DNA of 64,000 nucleotides from Lysobacter daejeonensis GH1-9 (GTDB lineage: Bacteria > Pseudomonadota > Gammaproteobacteria > Xanthomonadales > Xanthomonadaceae). The number at the start of each line of letters is the position of its first letter. Within the stretch, counting starts at the first letter, position 1. The DNA lies in NCBI RefSeq assembly GCF_000768355.1, contig NZ_AVPU01000008.1, positions 1-64,000 of the forward strand, read 5' to 3'. This document shows positions 56,276 through 64,000 of this stretch, piece after piece. The translations under genes and the position numbers were made by a program. The notes beneath the pieces were generated by a model. That model had not been told where the DNA came from, did not search any database, and saw only the letters and a list, made by a program, of their open reading frames with translations.

Positions 56276-59200
56276 ATGAGTACTGCCGCCAAAGCTCCAG
56301 CCAAACCCCGCGGTAAAGCCCGCGCTGCTGTGGCCGAAACCGACGCCGTCTCCCTTGAACCGATCCTGGCTGCGGTCCGCAAGCGCGTGCCCAAGGCACG
56401 CCATGCGGAAGCCGAGGCCTTCGTGAATGCCTTCTACCGTCGCATGAGCGCGGATGAACTGCCGCAGCACGATGCCGACGGCTGGGCCGCGCTGGCCATG
56501 GATTTCCTGGACTTCGCGCGCACGCGCAAGCCGGGCACCGCGCTGGTGCGCCTGTTCAACCCCACCTGCAAGGAGCAGGGCTGGGAGTCGCCGCACACCG
56601 CGCTGCAGATTTCCAACGACGACATGCCGTTCCTGGTGGATTCGGTGACGATGGCGCTGGCCGAGCACGGCATTGGCGTGCATGTGCTGGGCCATCCGGT
56701 GGTCAAGCTGACCCGCGACAAGGCCGGCAAGGTCTCCACGGTGGGTGAGGGCGTACCCGAGTCGATGATGTGCCTGGAGATCGATCGCCAGGCGCCGGAG
56801 TCGATGGCAGCAATCAAGACGCTGGTCGATGAGGTGCTGGAAGACGTCCGCGCCATCGTCGCGGATTGGTCGAAGATGCGCGACAAGATGACTGGTGTCG
56901 CCAACGACCTGGTCAACCGCACGATGCCGGTCGACGAAGCGGGCCGCGTGGAAGCTCAGGAGTTCCTGCGTTGGGCGTCGGACAATCACTTCACTTTCCT
57001 CGGCTACCGTGAATACGAAGTGGCGAAGGAAGGCGGCAAGGAAGTGCTGCGTGCGGTGAAGGACACCGGCCTGGGCCTGCTGCGGGGCAAGGAAGTGGGC
57101 AAGCCGCGCCTGCTGACGTCGCTGGCAGCGCACTACATGCCGCAGTCCGGTTCGGTTGATGCGCTGATCCTGACCAAGACCAACGCACGCTCCACCGTGC
57201 ATCGCCCGGGCTACATGGACTACATCGGCGTGCTGACCTTCGACAAGGACGGCAAGCCGGTGCGCGAGGAGCGCTTCCTCGGCCTGTATACCTCCAGCGC
57301 CTACACCCGCCGGCCGTGGGACATCCCGCTGGTGCGCCAGCGCCACGAGTACGTGATGGCCCAGTCCGGCCTGGCGCCGGACAGCCACAGCGGCAAGGCG
57401 CTGCGCCACATCCTCGAGACGCTGCCGCGCGACGAGATGTTCCAGGCCAACGAGCAGGAACTGCTGAGCACTGCCAGCGGCATCCTCGGCCTGCAGGAGC
57501 GCGTGCGCAGCAAGCTGTTCCTGCGCCGTGACCGTTATGGCCGTTTCTTCTCCGGCCTGGTCTACATCCCGCGCGAGCGATTCAACACCGACGTGCGCCT
57601 GCGCATCGAGGCGATGCTCAAGCGCGTGCTGCACGGTGAACACATCGACTCGTCCGTGGTGATGGGTGAGTCTCCGTTGGCCCAGTTGCACCTGATCGTG
57701 CGCCCGAAGTCGGGCGAAACGGGCGAGGTGGACAACGTCGCGATCGAAACCGAGCTGGCCGCCATCGTGCGCAATTGGCAGGACGACCTGCGCGAAGCGC
57801 TGGTCAAGCGCCACGGCGAGGAAAAGGGCCTCAAGCTGGCCAACAGCCTGGGCCGCGCGCTTCCGCGCGGTTACATCGAAGGCGCTTCGGTGGCAGTCGC
57901 CGCCGATGACGTCGAGAACCTGTCCGCGCTCAAGGGCGAGGACGACCTGCGCCTGAGCCTGTATCGCGCATACGGCATCGGCGACCTGCGCCTGAAGTTC
58001 TACCGCCTGGGCTCGGACCTGCAGCTGTCCGACGCGCTGCCGCTGATGGAGAACATGGGCCTGCGCGTGCTCACCGAGCACCCATACCGCGTGGCGGCCG
58101 GCGACACGATCGCCTACATCCAGGACTTCGATGTGGCCGTGGCCAGCAAGGACCTGGACGTCGAGGCCAACCGCGCGCAGTTCGAGGATGCCTTCGTTCG
58201 CGCGTGGCGCGGCGAAGTGGAGAACGACGCCTTCAACCGCCTGGTGCTCGGTGCGGGTCTGTCGTGGCGACAGGTCGCCATGCTGCGCGCCTACTGCAAG
58301 TACCTGCTGCAGGTGGGCGTGCCGTTCTCGCAGCATTACGTGGAAGAAACCTTCAACCGTTACCCGCTGCTGGCTCGCATGCTGGTCGAGCTGTTCGAGG
58401 CCCGCTTCGACCCGTCGACGGGCAAGGAGAGCAAGGCCGAGATCAAGGCGGGCATGGAGCAATTCACCCGCCAGATCCAGGCACTGGCGGGCGGCGACGA
58501 GGCCGTGATGGCGGTGGTCAAGCCGGTTATCGATGCCCGCGCCGGCAAGCGCGAAGCGCAGACCGAGGCTGCACGCGCTGCCCTGCTGGGCCTGCTGGAC
58601 CGCGTCAGCAGCCTGGACGAGGATCGCATCCTGCGCAGCTTCATCGGCGTGATCGAAGCCACGCTGCGCACCAGCTACTACATGGATCGCAAGGACGGCC
58701 TGCGCGCCGATGGCGGCCCGGCCGACTATGTCAGCTTCAAGTTCGACTCGTCCAAGGTGCCGGACCTGCCCAAGCCGCGTCCGTACCGCGAAATCTTCGT
58801 GTACGGCCCGCGCGTTGAAGGCGTGCACCTGCGTTTTGGGCCGGTCGCCCGCGGCGGCCTGCGGTGGTCGGACCGCCGCGAGGACTTCCGCACCGAGGTG
58901 CTGGGCCTGGTGAAGGCGCAGATGGTGAAGAACACCGTGATCGTGCCCGTGGGCTCGAAGGGCGGCTTCTTCGCCAAGCAACTGCCGGACCCGAGCGTGG
59001 ACCGCGATGCGTGGTTCAACGAGGGCGTGGCCTGCTACAAGCGCTTCATCAACGGCCTGCTGGACATCACCGACAACATCGTCGACGGCAAGATCGTGCC
59101 GCCGCTCAACGTGGTACGCCACGACAACGACGACCCGTACCTGGTGGTGGCCGCCGACAAGGGCACCGCGACGTTCTCCGACACCGCCAATGGCATCGCA

Positions 59201-61258
59201 CGCGCACACGGCTTCTGGCTGGACGACGCGTTTGCCTCGGGTGGCTCGGTGGGCTACGACCACAAGGGCATGGGCATCACCGCGCGTGGTGCGTGGGAGT
59301 CGGTCAAGCGCCACTTCCGCGCCATGGGCCGCGACAGCCAGAAGCAGGACTTCACTGCGGTGGGCGTGGGTGACATGTCGGGCGACGTGTTCGGCAACGG
59401 CATGCTGCTGAGCAAGCACATCCGCCTGCTGGCCGCGTTCGACCATCGCCACATCTTCCTTGACCCGAACCCGGATGCCGCGGTGACGTTCAAGGAGCGC
59501 CAGCGCATGTTCAAGCTGCCGCGCTCCAGCTGGGCCGACTACGACGCCAAGCTGATCAGCAAGGGCGGAGGCGTGTTCCCGCGTTCGGCCAAGTCGATCC
59601 CGCTGTCGGCCGAAGCCAAGGCGGTGCTGGGCATCGACGCATCGATCGCGGCGATGAGCCCGACCGACCTGATGAGTGCGATCCTGAAGGCACCGGTGGA
59701 CCTGCTGTGGAACGGCGGCATCGGCACCTACGTCAAGGCGGCCAGCGAGACCCACGCCGACGTCGGTGATCGCGCCAACAACGCCCTGCGCGTGAATGGC
59801 CGCGACCTGCGCTGCAAGGTGGTGGGCGAGGGTGGCAACCTGGGCATGACCCAGTTGGGCCGCATCGAGGCCGCCCAGCACGGCGTGCTGCTCAACACCG
59901 ACTTCATCGATAACTCGGCGGGCGTGGACACCTCGGACCATGAGGTGAACATCAAGATCCTGCTCAACGACGTCGTGCAGTCGAAGAAGCTCACCGTCGA
60001 GGGCCGCAACAAGCTGCTCGCGGCGATGACCGACGAAGTCGGCGAGCTGGTGCTCAACGACAACTACCGCCAGAACCAGGCCATCAGCCTGATGGAGCGG
60101 ATGAGCCTCAGCCGCCTTGGCTCCAAGCAACACTTCATCCGTACGCTGGAATCGCAGGGCCTGCTGGACCGCCAGATCGAGTTCCTGCCGTCCGATGCCG
60201 AGATCAGCGACCGCAAGTCGCGCGGCCAGGGCCTGACGCGTCCGGAACTGTCGGTGCTGCTGTCCTACTCCAAGCTGGTGCTGTTCCAGCAGTTGCTGGA
60301 CTCCAACGTGCCGGAGGACCCGTACCTGTCCAAGGAACTGGTGCGCTACTTCCCGCAGCCGCTGCAGGAGAAGTACGCCAAGGTGATGGAAGGTCATCGC
60401 CTGAAGCGCGAGATCATCGCCACGGCCGTGACCAACTCGATGGTCAACCGCATGGGCGCGACATTCACCCTGCGCATGACCGAGGACACCGGCCGCACGC
60501 CGGCCGAGGTGGCCAAGGCCTACACCATCGCCCGCGAGGCGGTGGATGCGCGTGGCTTGTGGGCGCAGATCGACGCGCTGGACGGCAAAGTGCCGGAGAG
60601 CGTGCAGATCGACGCACTGAAGACCATCTGGACGCTGCTGCGTTTGATGAGCCGCTGGATCCTGTCGCGCCCCGGCGCGATCCCCGAGATCACCACGGCG
60701 ATGGCCCGCTACGGCGAGGGTATCAAGTCGGTTCGCGAAGCGCTGCCGGGCGTGCTGTCCGATGCCCGCCGCGCGGCGTATGACGCGCGCCTGGCCGAGT
60801 GGAAGGCCAAGGGCGTGCCGACAGCGCTGGCGACCCAGCTGGCTGCGTTGCCGACGCTGGAATTCGCCTGCGACATCGTCGAGATTGCGCAGGCGCGCAA
60901 GCTGACCCCGACCGACGCGGCCAAGGGTTACTTCGCCCTCGGTGCGGCGTTGCACCTGCCGTGGCTGTACGAACAGGTCGACGCGCTGGACGTGGATGGC
61001 CGCTGGCAGGCGTTGGCCCGTGGGGCGCTGCGCGACGAGCTCGGCACCCAACAGCGCAGCCTGGTCAGCCAGATCCTGGCCGGTGGTGGCAAAAAGTCGC
61101 CGGAAGCGAAGGTGGAGGCGTGGATGCAGCGTGACGACTCGACCCTGCGCTTCACCCTGACGATGCTCAACGACCTGCTCAGCCAGAAGTCGCTCGACTA
61201 CCCGACCTTGTCGGTCGCCGCGCGTCGCCTGGCGCAGCTCGCCTCGGCGGCGGAGTAA
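56276..61258 (+). CDS. gdhB: NAD-specific glutamate dehydrogenase, large (GDH-180) type
   Basis: 1660 residues, the 180-kDa class known from Streptomyces, Pseudomonas and Caulobacter. It oxidatively deaminates glutamate to 2-oxoglutarate. The first about 700 residues are regulatory (ACT-like elements); the catalytic domain includes RFGPVARGGLRWSDRREDFRTEVLGLVKAQMVKN, the active Lys in VGSKGGFFAKQ, and VGVGDMSGDVFGNGML. Start MSTAAKAPAKPRGKARAA is an unstructured basic lead. It feeds 2-oxoglutarate to the SucA/SucB complex encoded in this window. Confidence 0.96.
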   Translation: MSTAAKAPAKPRGKARAAVAETDAVSLEPILAAVRKRVPKARHAEAEAFVNAFYRRMSADELPQHDADGWAALAMDFLDFARTRKPGTALVRLFNPTCKEQGWESPHTALQISNDDMPFLVDSVTMALAEHGIGVHVLGHPVVKLTRDKAGKVSTVGEGVPESMMCLEIDRQAPESMAAIKTLVDEVLEDVRAIVADWSKMRDKMTGVANDLVNRTMPVDEAGRVEAQEFLRWASDNHFTFLGYREYEVAKEGGKEVLRAVKDTGLGLLRGKEVGKPRLLTSLAAHYMPQSGSVDALILTKTNARSTVHRPGYMDYIGVLTFDKDGKPVREERFLGLYTSSAYTRRPWDIPLVRQRHEYVMAQSGLAPDSHSGKALRHILETLPRDEMFQANEQELLSTASGILGLQERVRSKLFLRRDRYGRFFSGLVYIPRERFNTDVRLRIEAMLKRVLHGEHIDSSVVMGESPLAQLHLIVRPKSGETGEVDNVAIETELAAIVRNWQDDLREALVKRHGEEKGLKLANSLGRALPRGYIEGASVAVAADDVENLSALKGEDDLRLSLYRAYGIGDLRLKFYRLGSDLQLSDALPLMENMGLRVLTEHPYRVAAGDTIAYIQDFDVAVASKDLDVEANRAQFEDAFVRAWRGEVENDAFNRLVLGAGLSWRQVAMLRAYCKYLLQVGVPFSQHYVEETFNRYPLLARMLVELFEARFDPSTGKESKAEIKAGMEQFTRQIQALAGGDEAVMAVVKPVIDARAGKREAQTEAARAALLGLLDRVSSLDEDRILRSFIGVIEATLRTSYYMDRKDGLRADGGPADYVSFKFDSSKVPDLPKPRPYREIFVYGPRVEGVHLRFGPVARGGLRWSDRREDFRTEVLGLVKAQMVKNTVIVPVGSKGGFFAKQLPDPSVDRDAWFNEGVACYKRFINGLLDITDNIVDGKIVPPLNVVRHDNDDPYLVVAADKGTATFSDTANGIARAHGFWLDDAFASGGSVGYDHKGMGITARGAWESVKRHFRAMGRDSQKQDFTAVGVGDMSGDVFGNGMLLSKHIRLLAAFDHRHIFLDPNPDAAVTFKERQRMFKLPRSSWADYDAKLISKGGGVFPRSAKSIPLSAEAKAVLGIDASIAAMSPTDLMSAILKAPVDLLWNGGIGTYVKAASETHADVGDRANNALRVNGRDLRCKVVGEGGNLGMTQLGRIEAAQHGVLLNTDFIDNSAGVDTSDHEVNIKILLNDVVQSKKLTVEGRNKLLAAMTDEVGELVLNDNYRQNQAISLMERMSLSRLGSKQHFIRTLESQGLLDRQIEFLPSDAEISDRKSRGQGLTRPELSVLLSYSKLVLFQQLLDSNVPEDPYLSKELVRYFPQPLQEKYAKVMEGHRLKREIIATAVTNSMVNRMGATFTLRMTEDTGRTPAEVAKAYTIAREAVDARGLWAQIDALDGKVPESVQIDALKTIWTLLRLMSRWILSRPGAIPEITTAMARYGEGIKSVREALPGVLSDARRAAYDARLAEWKAKGVPTALATQLAALPTLEFACDIVEIAQARKLTPTDAAKGYFALGAALHLPWLYEQVDALDVDGRWQALARGALRDELGTQQRSLVSQILAGGGKKSPEAKVEAWMQRDDSTLRFTLTMLNDLLSQKSLDYPTLSVAARRLAQLASAAE

Positions 61259-61324
61259 GCGAGGCGGGTGTAACGGTCGCGGCTGGACTCCGGGTTATGC
61301 TGTCCGCATGACCCGGAGCCTCCG

Positions 61325-62098
61325 ATGACCCAGACGCCCCGCATCGCTTTCCTGGCCAGTCACACCGAAGACGCCCAGAGCGCGCTCGCCCAGCTGGTCG
61401 AGCGCCATGGGCAGCATGCCCCCGCCGAGGCTGATGTAGTGGTGGCCCTGGGCGGCGATGGCTTCATGCTGCAGACGCTGCACCGCCACGGCACGCTGGG
61501 CAAGCCCGTGTACGGGATGAAGCTCGGCACGGTGGGCTTCCTGATGAACCACCACAGCCCCGACGGGCTGCTCGAACGCCTGCAGGCGGCCGAGCCGGCC
61601 GTGCTGCGCCCGCTGGAAATGCTGGCGCAAACTGAATCGGGCGCCACGGTCGGGTCGTTGGCCTACAACGAGGTCTCGTTGTTGCGCCAGACGCGGCAGG
61701 CAGCGCACATCCGCATCGAGCTCAATGGGCAGACGCGGCTGGACGAGCTGATCTGCGACGGCGTGCTGGTGGCCACGCCGGCGGGCAGTACCGCCTACAA
61801 TTTTTCCGCGCACGGACCGATTCTGCCATTGGGTGCCAACGTCATGGCGCTCACGCCAATCGCCGCCTTCCGGCCGCGTCGCTGGCGCGGCGCGGTGCTC
61901 AAGGCCGACACCGAGGTGCGTTTCCAGGTGTTGGACCCGTACAAGCGGCCAGTCAGTGCCACCGCGGATTCGCACGAGGTGCGCGATGTGGTGGAGGTGG
62001 TGATCCGCGAGTCGCATGACCGCACGGTCACGCTGCTGTTCGACCCGGAGCACAACCTCGAGGAGCGGATGTTGGCGGAGCAGTTCACCAGCGGGTGA
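61325..62098 (+). CDS. nadK: NAD kinase
   Basis: Phosphorylates NAD to NADP with ATP or polyphosphate. 257 residues, the short form typical of Xanthomonadaceae. GGDG at 43-46 ([14 protein letters not shown]), YNEVSLLR, and [23 protein letters not shown] hold the nucleotide site. ATG preceded by GGAG. Sixty-six bp after the gdhB gene. Confidence 0.95.
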   Translation: MTQTPRIAFLASHTEDAQSALAQLVERHGQHAPAEADVVVALGGDGFMLQTLHRHGTLGKPVYGMKLGTVGFLMNHHSPDGLLERLQAAEPAVLRPLEMLAQTESGATVGSLAYNEVSLLRQTRQAAHIRIELNGQTRLDELICDGVLVATPAGSTAYNFSAHGPILPLGANVMALTPIAAFRPRRWRGAVLKADTEVRFQVLDPYKRPVSATADSHEVRDVVEVVIRESHDRTVTLLFDPEHNLEERMLAEQFTSG

Positions 62099-62108
62099 GG
62101 TTTCAGGG

Positions 62109-62181
62109 GGGCGGGTATCGGCAGGTCCGGGCATTCGCTCCACGAGATTCGCTCGGTGCCCGAACCTGCCGATACCCGCCC
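62109..62181. repeat. Long palindrome A between nadK and the 5'-nucleotidase gene
   Basis: Inverted repeat with 25-bp arms (62109-62133 and 62157-62181), 24 of 25 paired; one A-C mismatch at 27/163 within the window numbering 62127/62163. The outer 18 bp are perfect (GGGCGGGTATCGGCAGGT and its complement). The 23-nt loop (62134-62156) holds two TTCGCTC copies. It starts 11 bp after nadK. Confidence 0.9.
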
Positions 62182-62244
62182 TCCCACGGTGTGGTCGAAG
62201 TCCAGAGCAAAAGCAACGGCTCTTGGTCCCCCTTCACGGCCTGG

Positions 62245-62313
62245 GCGCGAACCGGTTGGTCCGCGAACCAAGCGAGTATCGGGGAGCGACTTCGCGGACC
62301 AACCGGTTCGCGC
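62245..62313. repeat. Long palindrome B between nadK and the 5'-nucleotidase gene
   Basis: Perfect inverted repeat with 23-bp arms (62245-62267 and 62291-62313) and a 23-nt loop (62268-62290). Arm sequence (GAACCGGTTGGTCCGC core) differs from palindrome A, but its loop, reverse-complemented, matches loop A in 18 of 23 bases. A further pair CTCTTGGTC (62220-62228) / GACCAAGAG (62338-62346) brackets it. Confidence 0.9.
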
Positions 62314-62362
62314 GTCCCATACCGTCTCAGCGGGCGAGACCAAGAGGCGGCACAATACCCCC

Positions 62363-63271
62363 ATGCCAGACGCCAATGCCGACCCGCTGATCGTCGCCAT
62401 CTCCTCGCGCACGTTGTTCGACATGGAGGACAGCCACGCGTTGTTCGAACGCGAGGGGCTGGATGCCTATGCCGACTTCCAGCGTAGCCATGAGGACGAC
62501 ATTCTGCGGCCGGGCGTCGCCTTTCCGCTGGTACGCAAGCTGCTGGGCCTCAACGAAGGTGCGCCCCCGGAAGCGCCGCGGGTGGAGGTCATCCTGATCT
62601 CGCGCAACTCGGCGGACACAGGGCTGCGTATCTTCAACTCGATCGAACACCATGGCTTGTCGATCAAGCGGGCGGCGTTCAGCAATGGCGCGCCACCGTA
62701 CCCGTACATCAAGCCGTTCGGCTCCGACCTGTTCCTGTCCGCCCATGCCGAAGACGTGCGCGCCGCGTTGGCCGCGGGCATCGCGGCTGCAACGCTGTTG
62801 CCTGCGCAGGCGCAGCAGCACCGCCATGACCAGCTGCGCATCGCCTTCGACGGTGACGCGGTGATCTTCGGTGACGAGGGCGAGCGGGTCTCGCGCGAAG
62901 GCGGGCTCGCGGCCTTCGCCGCCTATGAGCGGGCGAATGCAGGGCAGCCGCTGTCAGGTGGGCCGTTCCGTGGGTTCCTGGATGCGTTGCATCGATTGCA
63001 GGCCGCGTTCCCGACCGGCGAAGCCGCTCCCATCCGCACGGCGCTGGTCACGGCGCGATCGGTGCCGGCGCACGAGCGGGTGATCCGCACGCTGCGCGAT
63101 TGGGGCATCCGCTTGGACGAAGCGCTGTTCCTGGGGGGGCGGGCGAAGGGCCCCTTCCTGGAGGCGTTTGGCGCCGACATCTTCTTCGACGATTCCGAGC
63201 ACAACATCGTGTCGGCGCGCGATCACGTCGCCGCCGGCCACGTGCCCCACGGCGTGGCCAATCCGCGCTGA
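62363..63271 (+). CDS. 5'-nucleotidase (PF06189 type)
   Basis: 302 residues from the ATG before PDANADPLIVAISSRTLFDMEDSHALF. Matches cytosolic 5'-nucleotidases of the NT5C1-like bacterial family: nucleophile region (ISSRTLFDME), VEVILISRNSADTGLRIFNSIEHHGL, RIAFDGDAVIFGDEGERV, and FLGGRAKGPFLEAFGADIFFDDSEHNI with the acidic metal site. It removes the phosphate from nucleoside monophosphates. Preceded by the two palindromes; no clear promoter beyond CACAAT at 62351-62356. Confidence 0.88.
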   Translation: MPDANADPLIVAISSRTLFDMEDSHALFEREGLDAYADFQRSHEDDILRPGVAFPLVRKLLGLNEGAPPEAPRVEVILISRNSADTGLRIFNSIEHHGLSIKRAAFSNGAPPYPYIKPFGSDLFLSAHAEDVRAALAAGIAAATLLPAQAQQHRHDQLRIAFDGDAVIFGDEGERVSREGGLAAFAAYERANAGQPLSGGPFRGFLDALHRLQAAFPTGEAAPIRTALVTARSVPAHERVIRTLRDWGIRLDEALFLGGRAKGPFLEAFGADIFFDDSEHNIVSARDHVAAGHVPHGVANPR

Positions 63272-63280
63272 AATTGCGGC

Positions 63281-63844
63281 TTATTCGCCGGGGAGTGCCA
63301 TGGCATCCAACGGCAGGCGGATGTCGGTGACGCGCCAGCGCAAGCCATCGCGGGTCATTCCCACCACCAGCGGTCGCTCCGACTCCGGATGCAGCGTGAT
63401 GGTGAAGCGCGAAAGTGACTCGAAGCGGTACTTGGCACCTTCCAGCGGGTCGCTGGGGCCGGTGTGCGCGTAGCTGTCGCCCGGGTCGATGCCGGAGCCG
63501 GTCACGCGATGCAGCAGGCCGCGGCCTTCGATCAATGCGCCCAGGCCTGCCGGCGTGGCCAGCACCTCGACCAGCCCATTGGTGAGGCCACCGGCCATCC
63601 GCACGGCCAGGGCACCGAGCAGGCTGGACTGTGCATCCGCTCCGGCGCGGCGGACCAGGTGGTCGTCCAGTTGCTGCTTGAAGTTGGCGCGCAGCGCGGG
63701 GAAATCGATGTGCTGCGACAGGGCCGCGGTGTCCTGTGCCGCGACGGCCTTGCGCATCTGATGGACGGCCAGGAACGGACCCGACGCCCAGACACCCAGC
63801 AGCAAGGCCAGGATCACGAGGCCGACAGTCAGCAGCTTCTTCAT
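63281..63844 (-). CDS. DUF2939 protein, membrane-anchored
   Basis: 187 residues. N-terminal hydrophobic anchor or signal (LLTVGLVILALLLGVWASGPFLAVHQM), then a soluble domain typical of DUF2939 (MRKAVAAQDTAALSQHIDFPALRANFKQQLDDHL; RWRVTDIRLPLDAM). Function unknown. GAGGAG lies before the ATG, which overlaps the upstream gene's stop by 4 bp, so it is translationally coupled to the transporter gene. Confidence 0.85.
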   Translation of the reverse strand: MKKLLTVGLVILALLLGVWASGPFLAVHQMRKAVAAQDTAALSQHIDFPALRANFKQQLDDHLVRRAGADAQSSLLGALAVRMAGGLTNGLVEVLATPAGLGALIEGRGLLHRVTGSGIDPGDSYAHTGPSDPLEGAKYRFESLSRFTITLHPESERPLVVGMTRDGLRWRVTDIRLPLDAMALPGE

Positions 63845-64000
63845 TCCACATACTCCTCGGTGCGTTGCCCTGAGGATATCCGCTGACGGAACGACCGTGC
63901 CGAGGCAAGCAGCACGATGCAGCCCACCAGCGTGGCCAACGCGGCGGCGACAAATGCCCATCGCCCCCCGCCGTGCTGCCAGGCCACCGACGCCAGGCCC
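63841..64000 (-). CDS. C-terminal end of a transport protein (probably MFS), cut by window edge
   Basis: About 52 codons are visible on the minus strand: a hydrophobic helix (RWAFVAAALATLVGCIVLLAS) preceded by WQHGGG, then a short charged tail RSFRQRISSGQRTEEYVE and TGA. The last-helix pattern fits an MFS transporter. Stop overlaps the DUF2939 start (ATGA). Confidence 0.6.
   Translation of the reverse strand, partial: GLASVAWQHGGGRWAFVAAALATLVGCIVLLASARSFRQRISSGQRTEEYVE

Noticed and set aside
62109-62181. Palindrome A as a simple nadK terminator
   Set aside because: Its arms are far longer than needed, the loop is 23 nt and no T-run follows; it may still slow polymerase, but that does not explain the related element B.
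62109-62313. Palindromes as integron attC sites or a CRISPR array
   Set aside because: No RYYYAAC/GTTRRRY boxes or cassette genes, only two elements, and the repeated portion is the loop with unlike stems, not direct repeats with equal spacers.

Overview
The window is GC-rich chromosomal DNA of a gammaproteobacterium, most probably a member of the Xanthomonadaceae/Lysobacteraceae (Lysobacter-, Luteimonas- or Pseudoxanthomonas-like). The reasons are the high GC codon usage, the gene order scpA-scpB-rluB and smc-zipA-ligA-epmA, a sucA-sucB-lpd operon, a methionine synthase split into two genes, the large 180-kDa-type NAD-glutamate dehydrogenase, and lineage-typical families (DUF3011, DUF2058, YtrA-type GntR). 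It is mostly core genome. No tRNA, rRNA, insertion sequence, prophage or CRISPR array was seen.

Layout: 1-3436 (minus) holds condensin accessory genes scpA and scpB and rRNA pseudouridine synthase rluB, which runs off the left edge. 3821-4410 (plus) is a yciI-bolA pair. 4483-9637 (minus) is an orphan type VI secretion cargo island: vgrG, a putative polymorphic-toxin effector and an Imm71/Imm72-like immunity gene. 9904-17566 (plus) is smc, zipA, ligA, epmA. 17688-24130 holds a secreted DUF3011 protein, mtnA, gyrA, a peroxiredoxin (minus) and a CbpA-type DnaJ. 24170-34795 is almost all minus: a PilH-like receiver, acuI-type reductase, LOG-family protein, then lpd/sucB/sucA, a GNAT protein, a RoxA-type ribosomal oxygenase and an HxlR regulator. 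The HxlR gene diverges from a nitronate monooxygenase/GST pair (34919-36633). purB and fumC diverge at 38160/38340. 39818-43103 (minus) is an operon of a small exported protein, a YtrA-type GntR regulator, an ABC ATPase, its permease and a lipoprotein. 43229-48126 (plus) holds an exported glutathione peroxidase, two paralogous FKBP isomerases, ugd, slyX and a DUF2058 gene. Then come a pseudouridine synthase, a RIO kinase, metH in two parts under an ArsR-methyltransferase regulator, acyl-CoA dehydrogenase, NAD-GDH, NAD kinase, a 5'-nucleotidase, a DUF2939 protein and the tail of an MFS transporter.

How genes work together: Smc (9904) and ScpA/ScpB (1540-3436) form one condensin, placed on either side of the T6SS island. 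SucA/SucB/Lpd form the 2-oxoglutarate dehydrogenase complex, which meets glutamate catabolism by NAD-GDH and fumarase. The GntR gene sits under a promoter whose -10 box lies inside a GGTG-N16-CACC palindrome, suggesting autoregulation of its ABC transporter. The ArsR-methyltransferase gene has a TATCGC-N6-GCGATA palindrome in front of it and leads directly into metH.

The least explained items are the effector's C-terminal domain (4483-9637 island) and two long palindromes between nadK and the 5'-nucleotidase gene (62109-62313), which share a loop sequence in inverted orientation while their stems differ.
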